The position numbers and the translations under genes were made by a program. Shown piece by piece: positions 44,393-54,800 of a stretch of 64,000 nucleotides of DNA. The stretch covers positions 61,595,598-61,659,597 of the forward strand of contig OX638131.1 of NCBI GenBank assembly GCA_951804985.1, read 5' to 3'. The DNA is from Dryomyza anilis. Its lineage: Eukaryota; Arthropoda; Insecta; Diptera; Dryomyzidae. A model generated the notes under the pieces. That model saw only the letters and a program-made list of their open reading frames with translations, was not told where the DNA came from and did no database searches. Every line of letters starts with the position of its first letter. The stretch's first letter is position 1.

Positions 44393-45560
44393 ATGAAGTC
44401 CTTGACTTTATTCATATTCGTATTTTATCCAGTCCAGTCCGATATTGTCGATTATACCCGAAATGATTATGTGTTAGTGGAAAACGGAGAGGTGGCTCTT
44501 TATGAAGATTCACAAAATCTTTATCATATAACAAATTTAACATATTATAAATCAATAATTGACCATACAAACGAATTTATTAATAATGGACTAAATTATA
44601 TCTCTCTTGAAAATTAATTAAAAAACAGTCATGCTTATCATGAAAATCCTAATACTCATTTCACAGATATCAGTTCTAAACTATTCTATTTCTAAAATAG
44701 AATTAATAGAGACATTACTTGGACAGTTGCAGGAATTAAATTACAGGAAAAAAAGGGGTATTAATGAATTGGGAACATTGTGGAAATGGGTAGCGGGGAC
44801 ACCAGACACCGATGACATAGTACTAATAAATAACAAGTTAGAGGAAATAGTTCATAATAACAACAAACAGTTTACAATTAAATCGGAAATTTAAAAAAAA
44901 ATTACAGATCTGACAAAAACCATAAATGAAATGACGGATAAATCGCAATTAATACAAGCATTTAAACTACAGAATATAATACAAACACTTGCTTTGTCTA
45001 AGACAGGTACATTAAGTCTTATCATTCTAAATTTAAACGAGATAAGAGAGATAATTAGTCACGAACATACCAAATATATTTCTGAATTTAAAATTGTAAG
45101 AAATAAGGACATAATAGTAATTTATATTAAATATCCCATTACCAAGAAAACATGTACATTTTTTGATGTAAGAGCAATCGCTCAAAAAGATGAGAAATTA
45201 GTATTAGAAACCGAAATTGCCAAATGTAATAATAGATATATAGACGTTAAAAATTGCTAAACAGAACTAAATAATGTCTTTTGTAACATTGCATCAAATA
45301 CTTCATGTTTTTTAAATATTTGTAAATGTATAAAAATTAAAGAAAAAAATAAAGAAATAGAAATAATAAAAGACGGTGCAATTTTAATAAATGGCAATCA
45401 TTCGGTCAATGGAAAAGTTCTTGACGGAACTTATTTAATAACGTTTGTAAATCAAACTATGATTGATAATACCATTTACGTAAACCCTACCTCAGTAATT
45501 TGGGAATACGTCAAAAATTTTATCCCAAGAAATTACGAAATAGTTCAGTTCAGTTTTAGA
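44393..45560 (+). pseudogene. Errantivirus env remnant
   Basis: Begins just after TTTATATTTTTAG, a good acceptor, with a hydrophobic signal-like start (MKSLTLFIFVFYPVQS, 44393). The second frame (44631-44894) contains a basic cleavage-type motif followed by INELGTLWKWVAGTPDTDD, the conserved errantivirus Env segment also seen in the other provirus at 17130-17170. 44931-45260 and a further frame to 45560 continue the ectodomain. Stops at 44618, 44892 and 45258 break it. No transmembrane segment was recognised at the end. Confidence 0.75.
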
Positions 45561-46059
45561 AATATTAATTAAGTTTGTCTGAAAAAACAGAAAATAAAAG
45601 TTTTAATCTGTATGTCTTTATAATTAGTTAATACATGAAAAATTTGCATATTTACAAGTTGTATTGTAACATAATTTTATGAGAATTTTTTTATACGGTC
45701 TAGTAATACGATGTTAATAAATATGTCAGATTATACACATATTTCTTTGGTATCACTGAAAAGAAAAGATTTCATACTTTGTTCACCATTATGGTTCATA
45801 ATTAATACTAACAAAAGCGGTAAAATTGTTTTTTCAAAAATAGTCCTAGTTTCAGAAAGTCGACACGGAGCGAAACATTTTAAGATTTTTGGTTTTTGAA
45901 TCAGTCTACTGCACTTCGCGGGAAAAAAATAAGTAAGGGTTAAAAATACGTAGAAATAACTCGACCTTACTTAAAATTTGACTTTGGACTTTGAAAAGTT
46001 TTCTGCATGGGGTCAAAGTTAACAAAAAATTTGCCAGATTATTTAAATAAATTTTGGAT
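45561..46059 (+). other. bsk intron, AT-rich
   Basis: No supported feature. A 62-codon frame at 45711-45899 has no recognisable domain. Confidence 0.35.
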
Positions 46060-46540
46060 ACTTCGCTTACATTCGCTGGAATAAATTTACAAACAAATGC
46101 AAACTCTTTTGGTCTGATGATTTTAAATGTAAATAAAAAACTTTTATTTCATTTCCCGACGTTTCGTTGGTTTTATTCCAACATCTTCAGGGTTGAATTT
46201 TATTAAATTTAGTTTCTAGTATACATTTAGGTGAATAACAACATTAATTTTAAAAACAAATTTAAATTTTACATTATAATTAACACTAAACGATTAACAA
46301 CACTAAACATGGACTAGTTTTGTTAACTTTTACAAAGCTAAGCAAAGCTACAAAGCATTTTTGTTTTGACCACTTTGATAGTTAGGTTTAATTTATATCG
46401 AATTATTAACATGAGATAGTATTCCTCAAATTGGATTTTACATGAGATAGTATTCCTCAAATTGGATTTTTTGAAGTTTACAAAATGAGGATGAATTTAT
46501 GGAATTAATATAATTTTCAATTTTTTTTACACACTATATA
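46060..46540. repeat. Repeat related to 35840-36480
   Basis: Shares TTCGCTGGAATAAATTTA, ACAAATGCA, GACCACTTTGATAGT, GGTTTAATT and ATTATTAACATG with 36190-36390. A GAGATAGTATTCCTCAAATTG segment is itself duplicated (46412 and 46444). The hammerhead-like motif sits between the two shared parts. Confidence 0.55.
46155..46192 (-). ncRNA. Hammerhead-ribozyme-like motif
   Basis: On the minus strand: CCC, CTGAAGA (overlapping by one C), U, stem GTTGG, loop AATAAAA, stem CCAAC, GAAAC, GTC, GGG. CUGAAGA and GAA match the two conserved core strands of the hammerhead fold, and GUC the usual cleavage triplet. ACGU between GAA and the C could form a two-base stem III only in a dimer, as described for minimal hammerheads of Penelope-like elements. 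An extra U before stem II and a 3-bp stem I are weak points. No Penelope coding sequence was found around it. Confidence 0.45.
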
Positions 46541-46546
46541 TATATA

Positions 46547-46599
<53 letters not shown>

Positions 46600-46616
46600 T
46601 ATATATATATATATAT

Positions 46617-46650
<34 letters not shown>
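46535..46650. repeat. (AT)n microsatellite
   Basis: More than 100 bp of almost pure AT dinucleotides with occasional G, left of the mariner remnant. Confidence 0.95.
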
Positions 46651-46655
<5 letters not shown>

Positions 46656-46884
46656 AAAATATAAATATTTATATATCTGACAATTTTTTTTACCACATGA
46701 TAAGAAAATGTAAATCTATTTATTGGTAACGACTGCGTCGAATAAAATTGTCTGTTACATATCTTCACATAATGTGCTATTGCAAGATTCAAATTAAAAA
46801 ATTTTGATCATAGTAGCTCTGAATTAAATGGCAGAAAATAATTTGTGTCAGTTATAGTCAATACAAAATTTATTTAACGCGAAA

Positions 46885-47433
46885 ATGGCAAACGAAGTGG
46901 AAATACGAGAAAATATAATTAAACTTTTTCAAAAACAACCTAGTTGGTCTTTTAAAAAAATTGCCAAGGAGGTAGGGGCTAACCCTAAGACCATTTCTCG
47001 CGTTATCAACCGCTTTAAGGAAGACCTGAGTATTGATCGGAAGAAAGGTTCTGGTAAAAAAAAGGCCCACATGATCGTGAAAGATCCAAACATATCCGGA
47101 AGGAAATTGGCGAGAAAGGCGGATTGCTCAGAATCTTTCGTGCGCAGGACTAAGAAAGAAGCTGGGCTGAAGACGTACAAGGTCCAAAAAGTTCCGGATA
47201 GAAATGCCGTCAAGAATGAAACCGCAAAATAAACGAGCTAAAAAGCTGAACCAAGATTTTTTTAAAAAATTCGATTGCTGCATAATAGACGGCGAAACTT
47301 ATGTTTTAGCGGACTTTTTTCAGCTACCTGCGATTGTTTTGCGACGATTGTTTGTTGTGACGGGCGTTACAATATTTTGAATGTATATAGCAACTGTCTG
47401 GAATATCTATGAGACCAAAGAGTATAATAAATG

Positions 47434-47440
<7 letters not shown>
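46885..47440 (+). pseudogene. Tc1/mariner transposase remnant
   Basis: 115 codons from 46885 encode the N-terminal DNA-binding part: a first helix-turn-helix (SWSFKKIAKEVGANPKTISR, residues 21-40), a basic linker, and a second one (ISGRKLARKADCSESFVRRT). After a frameshift at 47225 another frame continues NKRAKKLNQDFFKKFDCCII and DGETYVLADFFQLP, where the first catalytic Asp of the DDE/D triad lies. The rest of the catalytic domain is deleted. It lies between (AT)n tracts; no terminal repeats identified. The subfamily could be one of the Tc1-mariner lineages known from flies, not resolved. Confidence 0.75.
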
Positions 47441-47507
<67 letters not shown>

Positions 47508-47515
47508 TATACATG
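47441..47515. repeat. (AT)n microsatellite
   Basis: About 70 bp of AT dinucleotides with ACATAT variants at the right end, directly after the mariner remnant. Confidence 0.95.
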
Positions 47516-48290
47516 TCAAATTTCACGATGGTATTTTTTTTTCTAAATATTTACATATTTCTTGTATTGAAAAAAAAAAAATTCTAAAGCAAAATTTGCA
47601 TTAATTTTTTAATGTATTTATAACTTTGATTTCATAAATGGCGTCAGTTTCTTCAAACTGTCTCTAGTTTTTGAGATATATACCATTTTCGAAAATCTTA
47701 AAAACTGTATCCCAAAATCAATATCTCAAAAACTAGATTCAATATATTCAAGAATTATAACAACTTTTACTGTAAAAAAAATATATTTTTTTTTCAATAC
47801 AATAAATAAACAAAAATTTATAAAATTATTTCTAAAAATATCATGCCATCAAAATACCATCTTGAAATTGTACAAGAATATTTTTTAATAAATAGACGAA
47901 AATTTAGCATTTTTTTCATGATTTTAAAAAGGGTTCTTTTTAAGAACATCAATTTTGAAGTGCAAGGAAAATTACCACGAGTCACATGTTCAAGTTTACA
48001 AGTTGCAACTTAATTGGTATAAAAACTATAAAAACTTGTTCTATTAGCTTTAAAAGGGCATCAGCGGAGATTCTAGCATTTTTAGTTTAAGACATATTTA
48101 AATACGAACAACCATTCAAAAGTGATTTTTTGTCAATTTTTTTTGTAACTTTGAGCCACTCCACTGTATCTCTGAAAGTAGTTTGCGAAAAAAATGGTCG
48201 GGTACCCTTTATCAGTTGCCCAAATTTTATTGAAATCGAAAAGGTAAAATCTCAAATTTGACTTTTTTGGACGATTTGGTGTAGAACGGC

Positions 48291-48292
<2 letters not shown>
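47516..48292. mobile_element. MITE related to 38477-39320, copy 2
   Basis: The right end GATTTGGTGTAGAACGGCCC corresponds to the termini of the first copy. Internal blocks GAGATATATACCATTTTCGA, AAAATACCATCTTGAAATTG, GAACATCAATTTTGAAGTGC and TTCTAGCATTTTTAGTT match. The left terminus is not evident. Bounded on both sides by (AT)n. Confidence 0.6.
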
Positions 48293-48357
<65 letters not shown>

Positions 48358-48376
48358 TATATATATATATATATAT
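48293..48376. repeat. (AT)n microsatellite
   Basis: About 84 bp of AT dinucleotides with one GAT interruption, between the MITE end and the LTR start. Confidence 0.95.
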
Positions 48377-48881
48377 TGTTACGAAAATTCAGTCTACGGA
48401 AAACTGTTCTACGAGTTCGTATCGCTGGATTGTGTACAAAATAAAAACACTCTTATGTTTGGTTTAAATTATAACAATTAACTTTATTAATTCACTTTAA
48501 TAAACAACTTTACTAATAACAAATTCTAACAACTGCTGCATGTCCACAATTTAACTTGACAATTATCACACGAGATGCCCTCGACCACTTTACAATCACT
48601 ACTGAAGTGAAGTACCTCAGATGCGGCTCCCTTATTTACTGCATGCATCAGTTCGACACGTTTCGACAAGCTTCGACTTGTTTCGAGAACCTTCTACTCG
48701 TTTCGTGAATGACGCATGCTATTGGCATCTCATTCGCACTCATATGTTTTAATGCGCTGATCTTCCATCTCTTTCTCGCACATTGCCCAGTACGCTGAAT
48801 GATCTTCCGTCTCTTTCTAACACATTGCTTAGTGCGCTGAATTGTCTTGCGGCTCATTTATTATTGATGAATGCTTGCACA
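48377..48881 (-). repeat. Solo-type 3' LTR of a gag-integrase element (505 bp, inferred limits)
   Basis: Read on the minus strand it would start TGTGCAAGCATTC (48881) after a purine-rich AAAAGAGG (about 48896-48903) and end CGTAACA (48377), giving TG...CA ends. It contains a TTCGAC-rich cluster at 48651-48685. No second LTR was found at the other side, so the 5' limit rests on the TG/CA rule and position downstream of the integrase stop. Confidence 0.5.
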
Positions 48882-48929
48882 GTGGGGCAAATTACCTCTT
48901 TTCGTAAATCTGTTCGTCCCGAACAGATG

Positions 48930-49736
48930 TTAATCCTCTCTCTCTATATTCGGCACCAACCTTTCTAAATGTACTACTTTCATTTTTCGTCTGACGCGTG
49001 TAGTATTCTGAATCCGATACACAATGTCATTTATCCTTTTAATTATCCTGTACGGTCCTTCCAGGTGTGTTTGTAGTTTTGGATTTATCAAATTCACTCG
49101 TGGCGGGCTACAAAGCATAACCAGATCTCCTTCCTTAAACCCCTCAGAGTTTGCTCTCAAGTCGTATCTGGACTTTATCTTACTACTTGGAATTTGTATC
49201 CTCTGCCTTAAGGACTGATGCAACTCGTCTCCCTCTTCACTTTTTCTCTTACGCAAAACACTTTTTGGAATTGGATTTTGCCCATCCATTGCAGTACGTT
49301 CGCAATGTGCTCCTACGTTGTATTGATTTATCTTACCGCAACTTCTGACGGGTTTTCTTTTTGCGGATACACATTGCTTACATCTGTGAATCCAATAGGC
49401 GACTGACTTCTTATATCCGACCCAATAGAAACGTTTTCTGACTTCATCAACCGTGTTATTAATGCTCAAGTGACATCCATTGGATCCACAATGGCATTCC
49501 AGTACTATCTCCTTTATTTTTGATTTGGGAACAACAATTAAATTTCGTGCAGATCTGCCATTTTCACTTTCCCACACACGGTACAAACAACCATTTTGTA
49601 GCTTCAGGCTTTGCCACTGCGCCCAGTAAGCCCTGCTTATTGGACTGTTGGATGCTAACTCTTTCCATAATGGTTTTCTTTGTTGTTCCTTGAACGTCCG
49701 AATTTTTGCGATGTCCGGGGTCCATCTTTTGATCAT
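48930..49736 (-). pseudogene. LTR retrotransposon integrase with core deleted
   Basis: 268 codons. The N-terminal half has the pol stretch before integrase and the zinc domain (HCGSNGCHLSINNTV, then CKQCVSAKRK, about residues 80-130). The catalytic DDE core is missing: after NQYNVGAHCERTAMDG the frame goes directly to KSVLRKRKSEEGDELHQSLR. The C-terminal part has RYDLRANSEGFKEGDLVML and the GPYRIIKRINDIVYRIQ (GPY/F) module of Ty3/gypsy integrases. An in-frame internal deletion, so the product could be made but not integrate. Confidence 0.85.
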
Positions 49737-50940
49737 TTCGTATTTGCTCTAGATTCCATTGATCATCTGGCACGACACCCAATGAACGAATGTGAATTAT
49801 GTTCGTTTTTTCATCTTCTCTCCGGCATTCTCCGGATTCCATTGTACTCACTCGTGCCGACACAGTGCCTGAATTTTCAAGATGGCAACTGGTGTTATTC
49901 GGACTATCCTCAGATCTTTTTTCTGGTCTGTATCTCTTTGGTAGTTGCACAATTACACATTTACGTTTTTCACGACAGTCACGTGCCATATGCCCATATT
50001 TTCCGCAATTGTAGCATTTACCTTTCAATTGTGTGTTTCCGTTGGCAACATAATGTTCGGATTTAACGCTGGCTTTGGACGCTCTACTTACTCCTTGACA
50101 TAAATTTTGTCTCTCCTCATCTTGTACACGTGTCTCCGTCGCTGGTCGGCACAATGTAGACGCTATCTCCTGCGTAAGCGCTGTGGTGACCGTTTCCATA
50201 AATGTCACCTTTGGGTTAGTCATTGTTGCCCGTTTTGTCTCAGGATCCCGTATGCCATAAACGAATGCATTTATCTTGCACATTTCTAAGAAATCACAGC
50301 CTGAATCGGAATACGCCAAATGTGCAAGTCTCTCAACATCCGCAGCATATTCCTGCAACGATTCGCAATTATTTTGCCTTCGGAACTTCAGCTGTATTCT
50401 GTAAATAAGTGCCATGTGGTCACTGCCGTATTTTCGTTGCAATGCACCCATGACCGCTGAATAACTGTTTATGTCAGTTTTTGGAACTGTCAGCAAAACT
50501 TCGGCTGCTCCTCCTTTCAGTGCCACAATAAGCGCTGCTACCATGTCTTCATTGTTCCATCGATTACTTACAGCCGTGGTCTCAAATTGCAGCTTGAAAA
50601 TCCATCGTAAATCGGCGATTTTAGCCTCGTACCACTAAGAACATGCTGTGTAGGTCCACTTAGCTGTAACGCACCGAAATCTTCTTGCATTTTCTGGAAC
50701 TTTTTGTCGATGCCATTTTCCAATTTTTCAAATCCCGAAATTTTAGAAGCCCTAATAACACGTGTTCTTTTTGCAATGAATACAGCACCAATTTTGCGTG
50801 TTCTTTTTGGTTTTTAATAATCAATAAATTAACTTCTGAAAATCCAGTAGAATAAAGTTTGTTTTCTTGACATCCAGATGAAAAATTCTTGAATTTTAGT
50901 AGTATTTTATTGATATTAGTCAAATTCTACTATTTTTCTT
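49564..50940 (-). pseudogene. LTR retrotransposon Gag joined to pol remnant
   Basis: The main frame 49564-50544 (326 codons) carries a retrotransposon gag core (IYRIQLKFRRQNNCESLQEY; FVYGIRDPETKRATM) and one CCHC zinc knuckle CYNCGKYGHMARDC (about residues 187-200). Upstream 50545-50940 holds the N-terminal gag part in shifted frames (ENGIDKKFQKMQ-like; ALQLSGPTQHVLSG). After the knuckle the frame continues into sequence that normally precedes integrase (GVVPDDQWNLEQIRNDQKMD), so protease, RT and RNase H are deleted. Unlike the two errantiviruses this Gag has a zinc knuckle and belongs to another gypsy lineage. Confidence 0.8.
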
Positions 50941-51483
50941 TCTAACCGAATTCGTCTCGAGTTTTAGAATTTTATTTCCCTCCGTGCGTAGTTTATATTC
51001 CGTAGTTTTTCGATTTAATGATAATGATTAATAGATTGGGATCAAGTATACCTAAAATTATAAGAATAAAAAATTTTAGAGCCAGAAGTCTTTACCTCTA
51101 TTTATTCTAATAATTTGAAGTTAAAATGCATTGAAATACTTTAGGTTTTTTGATTCTTCTCCGTCTTCGTTCCAAGATCTTCACTTTAGGATCACACTTG
51201 CTGAGAAAGATGTGCTCGGTACATATGGGAGATCAGTGTAGTATATGTTTTATTTGTATAGCATATTTTGATAGATTGATATATCGTGGTGCAAAATTGA
51301 GACCATTTTTTCCTCCATTTTCAAAATATCTGTGTTTTTTTGCCAGGGCGCACGTACGCCCCTCAATGAAATTTTGCAAATGTCGAAAAAAATGAGCGTG
51401 AATTTGTTCAACACTGCAGTTTTACGCGTGAAACATACCCATTATTATTTGAAATAGTCTAGTGTATTGCGTGAACTGAGTTT
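50941..51483 (+). other. bsk intron, no gene recognised
   Basis: Expected position of the 5' leader and LTR of the gag element, but no LTR copy or primer site is visible, so the element is 5'-truncated. The 81-codon frame at 51150 has no domain. Confidence 0.4.
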
Positions 51484-51848
51484 TTATACCCTACACTAAG
51501 AGTGAAAGGGTATATTCAGTTTGGTACGCCGTTTGTAACACCCAGAAGGAAGCATCTCCGGTATGGAAAAGTATATATATTCTTGATCAGCATGACCTCC
51601 TGAGTCGATTTAGCGATGTCCGTCTGTGTGTCTGTCTTTTGAAATCCCTACTACTTTTAAAATTGAAGAGCTAGATAAATGAAACTTATAACTTAGATTA
51701 CTAATATACCTACGCTGTATGTACATATAAAGATCAATTTTTATGTTTACGTGCTTAGGTAAACTTTTTTTGGTCAAATATATATTGACATCATGCTCAA
51801 ATACATGATAATAATGTTTTCCGGCGAAAAGACTTGTGGTTCACAAAA
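51484..51848 (+). repeat. ATACCCTACAC-family repeat, truncated copy
   Basis: The first ~150 bp are nearly identical to 32017-32165 (same CACTAAGAGTGAAAGGGTAT, GGTACGCCGTTTGTAACACC). The GTCT run is short here, then follow shared downstream blocks with a deletion. It ends at CTTGTGGTTCACAAAAAA, where it switches into the next repeat. Confidence 0.75.
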
Positions 51849-52160
51849 AAAATTTAGAAAATTATTTTTTAAAATATGATGCAATCAAAATACCATCTTG
51901 AAATTTTGCATGAACATTTATAATAAATTGACAAAAACTTAGGATTTTTTTCAGAATTTTAAAAAGGGTCCTTTTTAAGGACATCAATTTTGAAGTGCAA
52001 GGATAATGACCACGGGCCAGATGTTCTCGTTTAGAAGTTACAACTTAATTTTTCTGAAAGCTTGTTCTATTAGCTTTAAAACGAGCCATTAACGGAGTTT
52101 CTAGCATTTCTAGTTCAAGAGATATTTAAATATGAACAACAGTACAAAAGCAAACATATT
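51849..52160 (+). repeat. Internal fragment of the GGACCATTCCACACC MITE family
   Basis: AAAATACCATCTTGAAATTT, GGACATCAATTTTGAAGTGC, AAGGATAATGACCACGGGCC and GTTTCTAGCATTTCTAG match 38820-39060 and 47850-48090. No termini. Fused directly to the truncated ATACCCTACAC repeat. Confidence 0.7.
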
Positions 52161-52552
52161 TCATTGAGGCACATCCACGGTACTACGAAAAAGTTCAAAA
52201 TATTCAACATTCGTAAGTTTGGTCAATATTTTAACCAAAAAAGTGAGGCGCATTAAAACTTTTTGAAAATTTTAGATTTTACGCACCTACATAAATTTTC
52301 ATAATCTCAAAAAGTATCACTATATAAAATGTTATCTCTATGAATTGGAAATTCTAAACCAATAGAGATATTAACATATTTCTGTTTATGCTTTATTTTA
52401 AATTGTCTTAATTGACTAATGAATATATAAATCCGAAATTAAGTGAAAACCGTGGTATTAAGATTTTTTTTTTAATATCCAACTTAAAACCGCCAAAACT
52501 TTTGCGGCCCTTGCAATAATTTATTCACGCGAACAGAATTCACATGCATTAA
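52161..52552 (+). other. bsk intron, AT-rich
   Basis: No gene or repeat boundary recognised. Confidence 0.35.
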
Positions 52553-53060
52553 TCAGCCTTATCGTGAACACTTGCGGAATATTTTATTCCCTCGAAATTT
52601 TTTGTTCCCCGGTTAAATTTTTTGGTATCGTCGTCAATATTGCAGGAACAGCAATTCCTCCGGAATTTTGTTCGAAATTCGAATGCAGTTTTACAATATG
52701 GCTAATTTTTTTTAATACGTTTTTTGGTTATCTTTATCATTTCAGATAATAAAGTTGTAAAATAATAGTTCAGATATAAAATATGTATACAGATCTTTAT
52801 TATTTGCAGTTAACTATACTTATATGCACAAATTTCACATTTTTTTAACTCAATAATAGTTTAAATTGCAATTAGAACTGAACATCGGCTGTTTTGCCAA
52901 ATGTCAAACAGTGTTGTTGGATAAAATTGCGTTGTGTTGTAAAAATAAAAATTGAAGTTAAAATTATATTAAACTGCAATTTGCGACTTTTTTGATGAAT
53001 GACGTGCATGACATTGTTAATGCTACATCATGCAAGAATCCGTAATCATTTGTATGAAAA
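52553..53060 (+). repeat. TIR-type repeat starting CAGCCTTATCGTGAAC (copy 2)
   Basis: Plus-oriented counterpart of 600-796 with a sharp left end. Contains GGAATATTTTATTCCCTCG, CGGAATTTTGTTCGAAATTC and later CATGACATTG/CATCATGCAAG resembling 270-340. Right limit uncertain. Noncoding. Confidence 0.45.
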
Positions 53061-53336
53061 TGTCATCAATGTTTTGCAGGGCGAAAATGCTATCGGTCAT
53101 CGATGTTTCTGACCTGACATAAAGTAATCATTGAGGAATCATTAGTGGCATTTCCTGTTGGGTTAGTTAATTACCGGAAGTAAAATACAGTTAGCAACTA
53201 ATATTTAATAAAAATCTCTGCTATTCTTATAATTTCATATACAATTTTATTATTTGAATTTGCATGCAAACTTTTGTAATTTTCAAAGTATAATATTTTT
53301 TATTTTATAAACTAACTGGAATTCTTTCCCGTAGAG

Positions 53337-53857
53337 TTTTTCCCAGTAGAAGTTTTAGTGTGGTGAGTTTTATTGTGGTGAATTTTAATGTGGTGAATTT
53401 TTGTGTGGTGAGTTTTAGTGTGTGAATTTAAGTGTGGTGAATTTTAAAGTGGTGAATTTTAGTGTGGTGAGTTTTAGTGTGGTGAATTTTAGTGTAGTGA
53501 GTTTTAGTGTGATGAGTTTTAGTGTGGTGAGTTTCATTGTGATGAGTTTCATTGTGGTGAGTTTAGTGTGTTGAGTTTAAGTGTAGTGAATTTTAGTATG
53601 GTGAATTTTAGTGTGGTGAGTTTTTGTGTGGTGCACTTTAGCGTAGTGAGTTTTAGTGTGGTGAATTTTTGTGTGGTGAGTTTTAGTGTAGTGAATTTAA
53701 GAGTGGTGAATTTTAAAGTGGTGAATTTTAAAGTGGTGAATTTTAGTGTGGTGAGTTTTAGTGTCTTGAATTTTGGTGTGGTGAGTTTTAGTGTGGTGAG
53801 TTTTAGTGTGGTGAGTTTTAGTGTGGTGCATTTTAGTGTGGTAATTTTTGTATTTGA
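53337..53857. repeat. 15-bp minisatellite, about 35 units
   Basis: Near-continuous array of AGTGTGGTGAATTTT-type 15-mers with AGTTTT/AATTTT and GTGTGG/GTGATG variants and occasional 14-bp units. Because the unit is a multiple of three, + frames read as VVNFSVVSFS-type repeats, including the 103-codon frame at 53568, which is not a gene. It directly precedes the LINE-like tail at 53880. Confidence 0.92.
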
Positions 53858-53879
53858 TTTTTTTGTTTCATGTTTGTAG

Positions 53880-54097
53880 CTGCTGTAAGTGCCAAGTTAT
53901 ATCGTTTTGAAAGTTTAGGCTTTTTCAGAGGTGCCACGCCCATTTGTTCAATCCCGCCCATATATAGCCTATCATTCCTTTCAGACTCTACCGTATCTGT
54001 GGTAAAAATTTCAACCAAATCGGATCAATCGTTTAGACGGAGAAGCGAAACAAATAAACAAACAAACCAACAAAGAGATTTATTATATTAATAGGAT
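53880..54097 (+). mobile_element. RTE-like LINE/SINE 3' tail
   Basis: Noncoding segment ending TTCAACCAAATCGGATCAAT, then CGAAACAAATAAACAAACAA and TTTATTATATTAATAGGATT. The pattern 'ttcaaccaaatcgg ... aacaaacaaac ... ttataatattagtaggat' is characteristic of RTE-clade 3' ends and their dependent SINEs in insects. No coding part present. Confidence 0.55.
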
Positions 54098-54099
54098 TA

Positions 54100-54800
54100 A
54101 TAAAAGATAAAAAATCACAATAATTGCTAACATATATGAGCAAATCCAGAAAACCTTTTTTGGTTGACAATATTTCACAAAAAAATGTGCGGGCACATCT
54201 GAGCTTATAGGCCTTTATGTAATATAAATATAAAAGATAGAAGTTGGTAACGCTATATTGGTTCAAAATTCTAAATAATTGTTTATTTATAAAATATTTA
54301 TTGATAAAGTGAAGTGAAATTTTTTTTTTATGACATAATATTTCAATATATCAGTTTAATATCATATAATTAAGTATATAACTAAAATATTATTTTGAAG
54401 AAATTGTGATTTTCTGAACATTTAAGGCGAGTTTTGAATTTTAAAGTGCTCCTATATTTATGATACTACACATTCAAGTGACATACCTTAGAATCATTGA
54501 AATGATATTTTAAGGAAATGATGATATTTTGTTCAATTAAGCCTTAAATTCACATTTAAAGTGCTTCTGTATTTTTAATCCAAAGGGCACATTCATGCGA
54601 CATACCTTAAAATCTTTGTAAAAAAAATCAAATTAGTGATTTCTTGATAGCCGCGCTTGACACAGTCGATAATATGTGAGAAAACAATAAAAAATGATTG
54701 ATCAATATCCTTGTATTTTTAAATTAACCTGTGGCATAAATTTCCGATCACACCTATTTCCAGCCAAATTCAGTTGGAATTGTAGATGTGCCTTAGAAAA
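54100..54800. repeat. Interspersed repeat, copy 2 of 11985-13150
   Basis: Contains AACGCTATATTGGTTCAAAA, TTCAATATATCAGTTTAATA and the end block GTATTTTTAAATTAACCTGT through TTGTAGATGTGCCTTAG. Uninterrupted by a SINE. It also carries two ~130-bp similar segments (54400-54500 and 54535-54625, ACATACCTTARAATC shared). Confidence 0.65.

Larger units (their letters stand above)
41719..45560 (+). mobile_element. Second errantivirus, decayed, LTRs not found
   Basis: Plus-strand (sense to bsk) gypsy-group remnant. The order is gag C-terminus/protease (duplicated), RT, RNase H start, then directly env; integrase is absent. AT content is extreme compared with the element at 15.8-23.5 kb and coding is broken in many places, so it is much older. 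No LTRs, primer site or polypurine tract recognised. Confidence 0.8.

Noticed and set aside
46550..46650. AT-rich replication origin
   Set aside because: Simple (AT)n microsatellite; nothing else supports origin function.
53568..53879. 103-codon protein with VVNFSVVSFS repeats
   Set aside because: Direct translation of a 15-bp minisatellite; all frames divisible by the unit stay open.
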